64,000 nucleotides of DNA from Serinus canaria. Taxonomy: Eukaryota > Chordata > Aves > Passeriformes > Fringillidae. Made by a program: the position numbers and the translations under genes. Below are positions 24,901 to 36,400 of this stretch, in pieces. Within the stretch, counting starts at the first letter, position 1, and every line of letters begins with the position of its first letter. Below the pieces are notes generated by a model. That model was given only the letters and a program-made list of their open reading frames with translations, was not told where the DNA came from and made no database searches. The stretch spans positions 54,189,994 to 54,253,993 of the forward strand of contig NC_066316.1 in NCBI RefSeq assembly GCF_022539315.1. The letters run 5' to 3'.

Positions 24901-27900
24901 AGTCTTTCTCCTTTGTTCTCACCCTTCAGTGAGGAAAGTGACACTTCTTCTTTTAACATTCCACATTTTCAAGTATAGAAAAAGGCAGTATGTTCATGCA
25001 AATATTCTTGCATCATACAGCTTTCTTAAGACATTTTGGGCGACATGCTGAACAGTGGCTTCACTCCAATCAACCACCTACTTGCACAAGTTTGACTTTG
25101 TATAGGCTACTTTATGCTCTCTTATATTTCTTTTTTTTTTTTTTCTAAATATCTACAGCAACATCCATTTTGATACTGGAGCAGAGTCCTTTAGATTCCT
25201 TTGTCCATTAACAGCTCATGGTGAGGCAAAGTCATTTGACTCATTAGTTAATTCAACAATCAATAGGAGATACAAATTAGCGACACAATAGGAAATAGCT
25301 GCCTGCACTTCTGCAGCAATGCCTGATTAGCCCCTGCATCTCAGTGGTTTGTTTCTGTACGGTTATTTAACATTCTAAACTTTCTCTGCCCAAGTATCTG
25401 CCGGCTGGGCAGCTGTTCAGCCTTTTCAGTTTGAAGTTTAACACTTCACACCCACTTCTCAGACTGTTATCTAATGTTTCCTAGGTGTGTAACAAATGCC
25501 TCGTTCCATACAGTCTCACTGGAGGCCAGTGCTAGCCACAGCTCATGCATCACCCTGCAATTCCAGTTCAACAGCTGGAGATGTGTACCTGCTGTACAAA
25601 GGATGAAGACAAGCACAGCCCAAGCTGTCACCTCAACACCACCATCCTCTCTAAGTCAGCAAAGGTTGCAACCCACTGCTGCCAATAGGTCTTCCAGGCT
25701 ATAGGGGTGCTGTCGGGGTTCCCTCTCCTTGTTTTTGCTGCTTCTGCAGGATTGCTCACATGGGAAGCTTTGGCTGCCCTCAGAGGTCACTTGCACTGGA
25801 GAGAGCTGGAAAGCAAATGGAGCTAGCCCTGCCCAGGTTCCATATGTACCACCTCAGTGGTACATTTTCTTCTCCATCTCAGATTTACAGGCATAAAAGT
25901 AATGAAAACAGAAAGGAAAAAGGAGAGGAAAAGTTACTTACTTAATAGTTTAGCAAGAGTTTGTGGCTAGCTTAGACAGTTTTTATCATTACTCAACCTA
26001 CCTTACCTCTGTGAAACACAGAACATCTGCTGTTTGATGTGTTTTAAATCATGCCTACGGCACTAGTCTATATGTGGATGTCTCTAACTTTATCATAATT
26101 AATAAACCTCCTTGCTATCCATGTTGTCACTCTACAGAATTTAGTAGGAAGGGCAATATGATGATTTATGCCTACATATCACTGAGCCAGAAGGTGCAGC
26201 TATACAGGGTTTAATGAATTTTACACCAGGAAAAAAAAACCCCAACAATTTGGCCCACTGACTTCACAGGGATTAAATCATAGCAGCATTTAGCAAAGCA
26301 GAACAGAATGCTCTTCCAGTAGGAAAGCACAACGAAGAGCATTTTATAGCATAAGCAATTTTTTAATTTGGTGCACACACATCTAGCAGAAAGCCAACAG
26401 GACAGTTTGTCAAGTGCCAGCAAGAGCTCATTAAATTGCCACTCTTGGGAAACACTTGTATTGCAAAATAGGCAGTAGGCAACAAGTGCTCCAATGGATC
26501 CAGCTTCTGAAGAGACAAATGCTTTCTCTGAATTGATCCCTACACTGCTACAGCCCCAGGAATTGTCACAGGTCAGACCCAGTCTTTTCCCAAGATTCAC
26601 AAGAGTGCAGGATGAAGACACTTGTGTCCACAGTGCACAAGCAGCTTGGAGCAGGAGCCAACCCTCCACAGCTGTCCGAGGCTACTGTCAACACAGAGCC
26701 CGCCCCTTGCACTTGCTCTGCTGAGCGTGTCCTATCGCATCTTTGTGGTTTCCCACTGAGTTGGGTAATAAGTAAGGAAAAGCAAGCCCAGCAGAGTCAT
26801 CCATCTTCAGGCAGATAAGCAGTCATGCTGCATAGAACACGACATGTCTGTGTTACAGAGAGGCTTTCCCTGGCGTTGCCTTACAGCACACAAACCCCTC
26901 ACACACCTGGTATCCTAGATCCACCAGGCAAGAGGGAGCAATGTGTGCAGATCTGCCCAACTAACAGATATCAGGGCCCATTATCCAACGGGACTGTGGG
27001 TATCCTTGGGACTTGAGAAGCTAAGAAGCAATATTCAGCTCTTCTGAGCTCAAAGGAATTTTCTGTGAAAGAATAAAAGCAGATTTGTTTGAGATTTCAC
27101 ACACAAAGCACAAGGAAGGAGATGCCCTACAGCACAACAAAGAGAATTTATATGTTGAAACAGCATCTGGGCAAACAAACAGGACCTGATTTGGGCAGAA
27201 CTAAAAGTAGAAGTCATTTTAGGAATGTTTTTCAGTTAAGTATTAGTTCTACTTTAGTTTACAAAATGCTTTCAGCAATACATTAAAGACATTTACAAAT
27301 AACTATGGGCAGAAAGCAGAGTGGTCTGAGCCAGTGGTCCAGGCACAGCCCCCAGCTGTTGGAGCTAGAGGCCACCTTAATGTCAACATCCTCTAACTTT
27401 ATAATTCTGTTAAGAAGGACACACAGGTCTGATATTCAGGGTAGGTTGGGGCTGAAAGAGGATGCACAGGGTGCTATGTGGAAAGGTGTGCACAGCAACA
27501 TGCAGAGAGGCAGCTGGCAGCAGAACCAAACTCTGCCTTCCTTTTCCTCCCTTAACTCAGGGGTATCTGACAAAGCTGAAGGGAACAAAGTTTTCTGGAG
27601 AAGCAGTGAGTTGTAATTACACTTTACAGAGGCATCTAGAACACCTAGCAAAGTGCATTTGAAACAGGAAGTACCGTGGAATTGAATCCAAATCAGTTGT
27701 TATTATTAAGGTCATTTTTAAAATAATCTAGTAATATAAAAATAAAACTTGTGGCCAACTGATGTGCTTTGCTTCTGTGGGTGCTTACTAAGATTAAAAT
27801 CAGATGCTGCACATGTCTTGGTGAACAGAAGAGTCACTTTCCATGTGAGGATTCAAACCACTGATCCTCCTCCTGAAGCACTGACACTTTGCAAAAATAT

Positions 27901-29997
27901 CCCAATGTTTAGCAGATCAGGAACTAAAATGTAATTGCTCCTCTCCAGCACACACAGCCCAGCCATTTGTCAAAAAGCACGAAGCCTGACTCTCCCTCCC
28001 TGACTCCAGCCATGCCTTTTACAGCACAAACCAGCTTCAGCAGGAGTGACTGAAGCCACCATGTCCCAGACTACACTGCTGCCCAGGCATTAGTGCAAGA
28101 GGAAGGAAAGCAGGGGGCAAAACCCTTGCTCCAAAGTGGCTAGAGCAGTGTTCTGTGGGCAGCTCAACTGAAAGAGAACTTTCTGCCTCTGAGAGTAGCT
28201 CTCCTTGCAACCAGCTCTCCCCTGGCACCTGCCTGCTCCCCGCTCCTCCTCCTCCTTACCTGGCTCTGGCCCTTGTCAGAACTCTGCACCCATCAGTTCA
28301 ACTCCCTGAGCGTGCGGGGGCTGGGGAGAAAGATTTCTCCTTGATCAGCTGCAGGGGCTGCAGCAAGTGCTGCTGCCAGCACAGGGGTGGGAGGAGTGCT
28401 ATGGGGCTAGAGGAAGAGGAGGAGGAGCAAGCCTCCTCCTTGTCAGCAGCACCCAAGGCTTCTTCACTGCTCCTGGGACTGCACCTCAGGAACGAGGGGC
28501 CAGACAGGAGCCCAGACCCTGCACAGAAGGTAAGCACCCCACCCCTCAGGTGAGGAGTACAACACAGAGCACAGGAACCATATGCCCATTTATTTTTTAC
28601 TTTTTAATCATCTTCTTTCCTTTTTTCTTTTTTTAAGTGGTTTCTTTCCCACTTAACTTTCTAACCATCAGAGATGAAAGTGTTTCATCATGGAAACTTG
28701 TTAAAGCATTTCCAACCTTCCATCCCCACCTTTTTTTTTCTTTTTTTTCTTTTTAATCACAGAGTTCTACTTACAAGTTAGGGTTGATTTTAACAGTGTC
28801 AGCTAAACAAAAACGACAGCTTTTTTTGGCAAAACCACACTTTCTGAGGAAAAAGAAAAACTGCTCAACTCTGACAGCAACTAACATTCTGCAACCAATT
28901 TTCACACCTACTAATGCTTCTACCTCCTGCCTCATACCATAGATATACCATAAACCCACACAGCATTGCCCTAAATATAGCTTTCAATTCTTGTGCCTTT
29001 TCTGTTGTTTTTTCCTCAAATATCCATGCCATCCTAAAATGAGGCACCTTTTCTTTTTTTTTTCTTTTTTTTTTCCTCAACAGCTGTAAGAACTTCATTC
29101 CAATTTCCTCATTTTTTAATTCTACATAAATATTTCTTTAAGTTTCTTGGCACTTGGGCTTGGAGCAAATTTAGTTGCTCCCCATTTATGAGCGCATTTT
29201 TTAAAAGTATTTAATCTCATTTCTTTTCCAGGATAAGCTTATTACTCGCTAAGCAGCAGGAACATAGTGGTGCCATGTGGGAGATCAAATGATATAACCA
29301 CAGCAGGTCCAAAATACAGCTACAAGGGTATAACAACCTCTTGGAGAAAATGAATCACTCCCACCAAAAATTTCCTGGGAATAACTTTCAGGAGTGGCAG
29401 AATTAGTGGCTTTGGAGAAAGTCAATCACTTCCCTTCTGTACAGTAAAAGCTGCCGTGGTTTGCCACGAGGTACAATTGGGTATCCTCAACACAGCAGAA
29501 TATGTAGGAAAAGGCATCATCAGAGTTACTGCAAACAGTTACAAAACCGTCAACAAATGTGCACAAACTATTACTGTCCAAGTTATATGAAGCCAGTGAT
29601 TTTAAGTAAGTCCTGTTTTGCTTTCACATGGTGGTTATGGCAGGGCATTACTGTACGACTCAGCGCTGAAAATTTCCATTTTCTAAGCACTTTGTTAATT
29701 TTAGCTCATTAATCCTCATGGCACTCTAGAAAGATAGGGTTAATTTCTAAAAACAGGGAAGCAACAGCAGAAGCATTGAGGTTTTTCTAACTCCTGCTAT
29801 GTACCTTCAGCCAAATTGAGCTTGGTTTTTTAAAAAGGTCCCCTCTTCCAGCACTAACTGACTTTCAAAGGTGCTGCTTCAGAAAAACAGACTCAATATG
29901 CACAAGCAAATGTTGGAAATTATTTTTGAAAACTGTGGTCTTAACAGTGACTCACTCAACTCTACCCAAGCAATAAAGTATTAAACAGGACAGCCAG
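18970..29997 (-). other. TIAM2: Intron (TIAM2), no recognised gene
   Basis: Mostly AT-rich unique sequence. A GC-richer stretch at 28030-28560 carries open frames on both strands and a plus-strand donor-like CAGAAG|GTAAGC near 28530. I recognise no protein in it and treat it as unassigned. It is followed by the pyrimidine-rich block. Confidence 0.65.
28579..29083. repeat. Pyrimidine-rich block with T/C tracts
   Basis: Several runs of T with interspersed C (28588-28640, 28729-28756, 29049-29078) make this the most strand-asymmetric stretch of the window. On the TIAM2 sense strand it is A/G-rich. No element was recognised. Confidence 0.7.
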
Positions 29998-31256
29998 GGG
30001 ACAGGTTTAGGAAAAACATGGTTTAGGAAAGCTAACACAGGTTTAGGAAAGCCACGTCCTGCTTGAACAACCTGACCTCATTTAATGACGAGATGAGCCA
30101 ACCAGCGGATGAGGGAAAGGCTGTGGACATAGCCAGCCTGGCTTTCAGTAAAGCCCCCTTTGATGGGGCCTCCCACAGAATTTTCCTGGAGGAACTGCCA
30201 GTCCATGGCTTGGACAAGTGCACTTTCACTGGGTTAAAAACTGGCTGGATGGCTGGGCCCAGACAGGGGTGGTGAATGGAGTTAGATCCAGCTGCGTGGG
30301 TGCTGTTACTCTGGGCTCAGTGCTGGGGCCAGTCCTCTTTAATATATTATCAATGATCTGCACAAGGGGATGGAATGCCCCCTCAGCCAGTTTGCAGGTG
30401 ACACCAAATTGGGTTGGAGTGTTGATCTGCTGGAGGGCAGGAAGGCTCTGCAGGGGGATCTCTGGACCAGTGGGCTGAGGCCAGTGGTACGAGGTTACAC
30501 AAGGCAAGTGCCAGGTTCTGCACTTGGGTCACAACAGCCCCAGGCAGTGCTACAGGCTGGGGAGGGGTAGCTGGAAAGCAGCCCAGGGAAAAAGGACCTG
30601 GGGGTGTTGGTCAGGAGCTGAGCATGACCCAGCTGTGCCCAGGTGGCCAAGAAGGCCGATGGCATCCTGGCCTGGATCAGCAATGGTGTGGCCAGCAGGA
30701 GCAGGGCAGGGATTGTCCCCCTGCTCTCAGCACTGGTGAGGCTGCACCACGAGTGCTGTGTCCAGCTCTGGGTCCATCACTAAGGGAAAGATATTGAGGG
30801 GCTGGAGAGTGTCCAGAGAAGGGCAACAGAGCTGGGAAAGGGTCTGGAGAGTGAATCATGAAGAATGGCTGAGGGAGCTGGGGGTGTTCAGCCTGGAGGA
30901 AAGAAGGCCCAGAGGAGACTTTGTTGTTCTCTACAACTCCCTGAAAGGAGGCTGTAGCCAGGTGGGGGCTGTCCTCTTCTCCCAGAGAGCAAGTAACAGG
31001 ACAAGAGGAAACGGCCTCAAGCTGCATGAGGGAATGTTCAGGTCGGACATCAGGAAGTATTTCTCCACTGAAAAGGCAGTTGGTTAAGCACTGGGATGTT
31101 CAGGGATGTACGTGGTGGAGTCACCATCCCCTGCAGCGTTCAGTGAACAGCTGGATGCGGCACTGAGTGCCGTGGTTTGGTTGGCATGGTGGCATTTGGT
31201 CAAACATTGGACTCGATGACCTTTAAGGTGTTTTCAACCTTAATGATTCTATGAAT
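29998..31256 (+). mobile_element. CR1 LINE, 5'-truncated, 3' end intact
   Basis: The plus strand carries the 3' part of a CR1 retrotransposon. Frameshifted reverse-transcriptase pieces are readable: DIASLAFSKAPFDGASH, KNWLDGWAQTGVVNGV, GSVLGPVLFN, and the catalytic FADD motif degraded to FAGD (about 30385-30410). Further pieces such as [19 protein letters not shown] (about 30868-30925) and [13 protein letters not shown] follow. The element ends in the CR1 3' UTR and terminal ATTCTATGAAT, with no poly(A). Several frameshifts and stops make it a dead copy. It is antisense to TIAM2. Confidence 0.93.
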
Positions 31257-33202
31257 TTCCTAAAGATTGGATATGAATTTAAGAGTCCTTGGCCTCCAAA
31301 TCATCATGGCTGGATCATTAAATATCCCCTCCACTAATCCAAAATCTTATTCAATTCCTGAGTAACAGGACACAGAACAGTTAAACCCTTTATGATTATC
31401 TATTAATTCAAAGTAATGCCATTTTCTTCTGTTTCCATTTGAACTGATCAGGTAATCAGACACTAAGCACTGAATTCAATTAACATAAAAGTTCTTCTCA
31501 CGAAGCTTAATTTAGAACTATTTGTTCCCTTTCAGAATAAAATAAATCTTCCTTAACTGCTTTTAAGAAGAAAAGCAAATACACTATGTCCCTTTATCCA
31601 CCAGTGCTTAAAGTATAATACATACTACAGCAATTTCCTATTATAATGGAGTATTTGCACAGGTTGCAAATTTATCCCTGAGGAATGAGGAATCTAGTGA
31701 ATGGACACATACATTTATTACACTGAATACTCTGGGTAATGCTGGCCTATGATATCAAACCAACAAGCTTGATGATAGCCCTGATATAATTATGTAATTA
31801 ATTAGCTCTATCATAATTTTTGGTTTATGACACTAACTTTTATGTGCCACTAGTCAATTTAATGGCATTTTAAATTGAAATAAGGCCCCTGAGAGAGATG
31901 CTACTTACTGAATCACAAATCTTGTATTCAGATTTCTTTTAATTTCAAAAGATGACCTAATAAAATTGCTTTATAATTAAATCCACTCTAACAACTTCTC
32001 CTATGTGATTCTTTCTCTTCTCCCATTCTTAATTACGAAAAAAATTCCAATCAGAAAACACTCGCCACCGTAATTATATGCAAAAATCAGTGATCTCTTT
32101 TTGTATCTCTTGCTACTCCCTTCACACAGCACTTCATCCTGGCTAGCCTTCCTGCAGAATTTTACTAGCACCCTCCAGAGTCACAGCAACGAAACTGCAC
32201 CTTTTACTGAAAATCTCCTTAAATTTCCTTCTACCTTGTTTGAAAAATAGTCAAGGCGTGGGATGAAAGGGGAGCAAAGCCCTACGTACTTTCTATTTCA
32301 GACAGACATTCACCAGTGTTCTGGTATCACAAGGTGCGGTTCTCCAGTGAAGGATAAAGGAAGGGAGGGGCGTCCACGGCTTGCCTCCACCCCCAGTGGC
32401 AGAGCACCTCTATGTGCCACCTCCTATTTCCAGCTGAAAAGGCAACCCAGCAGCGGGCATTGGCACCTCCTGGGGGCTGGGGGGCCGTGATGTCATCCAG
32501 GAGCACTCCTCATCACATAGGCACCGTCCCTGCCTGGTGCTCCTCTCATGGCAACCCACCAGGATCTCAGCCTGACACAGCACTGCTAGGATTCATCCTC
32601 CACCCAGTGCTTAAAACAGTGGCATTACATGGAGTAAGGAATATGAGCAGGCAGAAGCACAACAATCCCCAGAAAAGCTCTTCCCATAGGCTTTATTCTG
32701 CACAATGGCCGCTGTCCCCAAGAGGAGCACCATGTCACTGGATGGGAGCAGGGCTCAAGGACTCCTTTCTGAGGTGAGGATGACTACTGCATTGAAGATA
32801 CCCTGAATATAAGTGGTACTTTGCCATGCAGAAAGCATGGCAAACACAGAACAATACTCTCTTCTGAAAGCCATCACATCATTTCAACCACTGATGACTG
32901 GGAAATGGATGTGCTGGAGATACTCGAGATGACACAGAACAGTTGAGAGAACACTTGATAATACTGGATGGTAAAGACAAACAGATTTAAATATTATCAG
33001 TTCCCTGCAGACATAATCATATTCTGTTCCATTTCTGCTCCCTAAAAAAATAATAACAGACAGATATTGAGCACAAATGGAACTTAAACAGTTTTTACTT
33101 GTGTTTTTAAGGCAAGCACACAATTTTAATCATGACTGAGTTTTAAAAAACAGTGACATTTGAAGTGAGGTGGAAGTAATAGAATTATTGTCAATTTCTT
33201 AC
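31257..33202 (-). other. TIAM2: Intron (TIAM2) between the CR1 and exon K
   Basis: AT-rich up to about 32240, then a GC-richer patch (32250-32780) with open frames but no recognised product. The exon K donor follows. Confidence 0.7.
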
Positions 33203-33463
33203 CATTTGCTGTGTTCTTTTTGAAGTTATCTAGAAACTCTTCCAGGAGCTGTGACTGGTTTGGAGGGGGTAACAAACTCTTGGGGTCTCTGGAAATGTCA
33301 CCATCTGACCAGGACACACATAAGGGTTGCTGGGTACCACAATGGCTGGTTCTCACTGTCAGCATTACGCTTCTCTCTGAAAACAGTAACTCCATCTGCC
33401 TGAGATCAAGATCAGACACAGCCTCTCCATTTATGCTCAGGATTTCATTGCCTACTCGGAGCC
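33203..33463 (-). CDS. TIAM2: TIAM2 exon K: end of PDZ and linker to DH domain
   Basis: The exon is 261 nt, phase 1 at both ends. The acceptor is TGCTGCCAG|GGCTCCGAG and the donor is GCAAATG|GTAAGA. It encodes [20 protein letters not shown] (PDZ strand and helix B region), RSVMLTVRT (final strand), then [20 protein letters not shown] and [15 protein letters not shown], the conserved linker before the DH domain. No following exon was found in the 33.2 kb to the left, so the next coding exon is outside the window. Confidence 0.95.
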
Positions 33464-36400
33464 CTGGCAGCATGTGAAAGCAAAGAAAGAAAAAGAAAAG
33501 GTAATATCATATAAAAAGGTCACAACTCAAACCTTATGCTGACCTGCTTTTTATCTTTTTGGTCTGAATTCAAACACCCTAATCCTACCTCAAGTCCACT
33601 AGAACCAATGGGAGCTTTATTTGTGCTATAATTACACAGATTGACCTCACGCTTGCTTACTTTGATAGGTGCTACCCACAGCACAGCAATCAAGTTGGTT
33701 TTGTTTAAAGATGCTACAGAACTGGGTGGGTGGGAGAGCAGCACAGCTTTCAAGAAGATTAGAACAGAGGCACCTCTCACAACCAGATACCATCCCTATA
33801 CAGCACCATAACACATATTTCATCAGCTGTGAAGAGCAAGGCACTAGTCACACAGATCAAATTGTTCATGCAAAGCTGCAACAACCAAAGATGGAGGTTT
33901 TTATCAGCTTCTGTATAAATCTAAACAGTAGCAAGTGCTGTCTTTCTAAGTCAGCAAAACCAAGCAGATACTACCATCAGGTAGCAAATTCAGATCTCTG
34001 TCTCCATTTCTCTGGGGCTGTTTTTCAGACAGCAGAACCCACATGATGCTCACACGTGCCCATGAAGAGAGGCACAGTTTCTGAGCAGCGCAGTGGGAAG
34101 GTGCTCACAGAAATGTAGGCACAAAACTGCTCTGGGGAGGAAGGCTTTTTGCCAGCAAAAGTGGAAGCAATGGGTCATAGAAACTGATCAAGCCCATGAA
34201 GTTCCCTAGTGTGAGATGAACTCTTTCTGCAGTCTGTTCCTCTGTGCAAAAGCACTCAGTTGGATGGCTGAACACAGACTTTGTCTCCAAGGGTGAATAA
34301 GAACTGTCCCCACTACACTGAAAGGATAATTCAGTTACTCTGTATACACTATTTTTCCCACTATTGCATACTTTTCATGGTCTTCAGGAGAGAAAACTGT
34401 GAACAGTAAAAGCCAAGAAATATTTGAGACAGCATTACTAAAGCTCCTTCAAGTTTTTGGATTCAAAAAAGATAATGAATAGTTTTAAACACAAACAGGA
34501 TACAATACCTTCCTTGTATGCCAGTCCATCAGGGAGAACATCACTTACAAAGATATGGGTGAGATGTTCATTCTCAGCAACTTGGGCTGTGACAGCAAAG
34601 CCTGAAGTAAAAGAGGTTTAAATCAAAAAAACTTTCTTGGGAACATTTCCCTTTTATTTCCTGTATTTAGTAGACTTTACACGAGAAGGAAGGTACTTCT
34701 CATGAGAACACACCCCCAGAGCATATAGAAATTATCACATGGTTACCCAGTCCATTGTAAGACCTGTTAAAATTAGTAAGACTTTTCAACTCCCAGAAAA
34801 TGCTATGCTCTGATGCAAAAAAAAAAAAAAAAAAAAGTTTCAAAAAAAGTATTTTTGACCTGAGCTCCATGACATTTCCTTAACACAGCACAATCCATCT
34901 TTACATTAAGAACTCTGCAGAGTATCCATCAGACATAGAGGTGCATTAAACAATTCCAAAAAGTGGAAACACAAACTACAAAGCAACAAACTGTACTACA
35001 CTAACAAGTGGGAAAGGTCAGAAAATAATAATTTAAAACTGACTTGCAGCTAAAGCACAGCATAAAGCTGCCTTACAAAGGTATCTTTGCAAGGTATGCA
35101 ATTATTCCTAGGCATAACCACCTCCCCTGGACAAAAAGCCTGTCAGAATTAGTTCCAAAGTATACTTTTGATACTGTGCCAACAGAGGAGCTTCCAAAAA
35201 AAAAAAAAAAAAAAAAAAAAAGCAGACCTTGACCAGTACCTGACTGAGAGCACTTACTTATATTAGTCCTGGCAAAGGACATTCATATTTCTGACAAGCC
35301 CATGCTTCAATCATTCGGCCACTGTAGGAAAATTAGAAAGTGGACCCTTCCAAAACGTAAGAAATGCACTTGCCAGTGTAAAACAATCAGTTTGGGTCTT
35401 TGTTATAATGCCTTGGGTTCTTTGCAGACTCAGACTCTGAGCTATCAAGGATGGCTCTGTCTGCTCTCAGAAATTAAAAAGTCCCAAAGAGAGAAAGTAA
35501 GCAATGAGAAGAATAAAAAGAAGAATTCCTGAGAGCTTACCATAATCACTTATGTTTTCAGTCTTTGTAAGATGAACATGATAAACATTTAATGGACAAA
35601 TTTCTATTTCATCATACACCTGTTAGAAAAGAACAGTAGCAGAAGTCATCAAAAATGAAAACACAAGCATCAAACCCCAGACACAGCATGAGAAGCAAGC
35701 ACAAAATTCTTTGCATCAAGACTTGCTGCCTTTACATAGAGAACTGTGTTACTTTGCAATTATCACTGCTATTAGTGGGACTAAAGTTAAAAACCAAAAA
35801 CCCACTCTGCAGTACAAGCTGCCACTTTACTTTTGTACTAAAAGCCTCATTCAAATCTTCAAACATTTCTTGAAAAAAGTGTTTGCGGTGCCTAGCTACT
35901 CAAAACTGTGAACTAAATGCAGTCCCAGAACATCTTTAAAACCTTATTTTAGGTCTAAATTTCCCATATTTGTAGGTGATAACTCAACTGCAGCTACTGA
36001 CATCACAAAACTTCATCTAAAAGGAGTTATACTTCCCTGGTCTAGTATGTATTCATATGGTTCAGGAGCACAATACTCAGTATTTTCATCAACCAGTCTT
36101 CTGAGTTGTAGGCCATAGTGTCTTGGCTCCAGCTGTTTCATCTAAAGAAGAAAAAGAATGGAGTTTGGAATTCATTATTTATTTCCAGAATCCTAGAAGA
36201 CAGAGAAATGACACACACACAACAAGCTTCTAAAATCATGCAAAAACAATCTCAAAAAGTAATTTTCCGCCTATTTTTGTAGTATAAACAAAACTAGATG
36301 CTTAAAATATAAGATTACAGTGCTATTTCTATTTTGCCTTATGATCCTCCCAAATCCTTTAATAAACTCTCTGCCTTGGCTATTAGAGTTACTGAGCACT

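Noticed and set aside
30226..31087. Several overlapping open frames around 30-31 kb
   Set aside because: They are fragments or antisense shadows of the decayed CR1 reverse transcriptase region.
1..33202. DH or C-terminal PH exons of TIAM2
   Set aside because: No minus-strand frame resembling those domains was found. Very short exons could have been missed by eye, but the long DH exons should have been visible.
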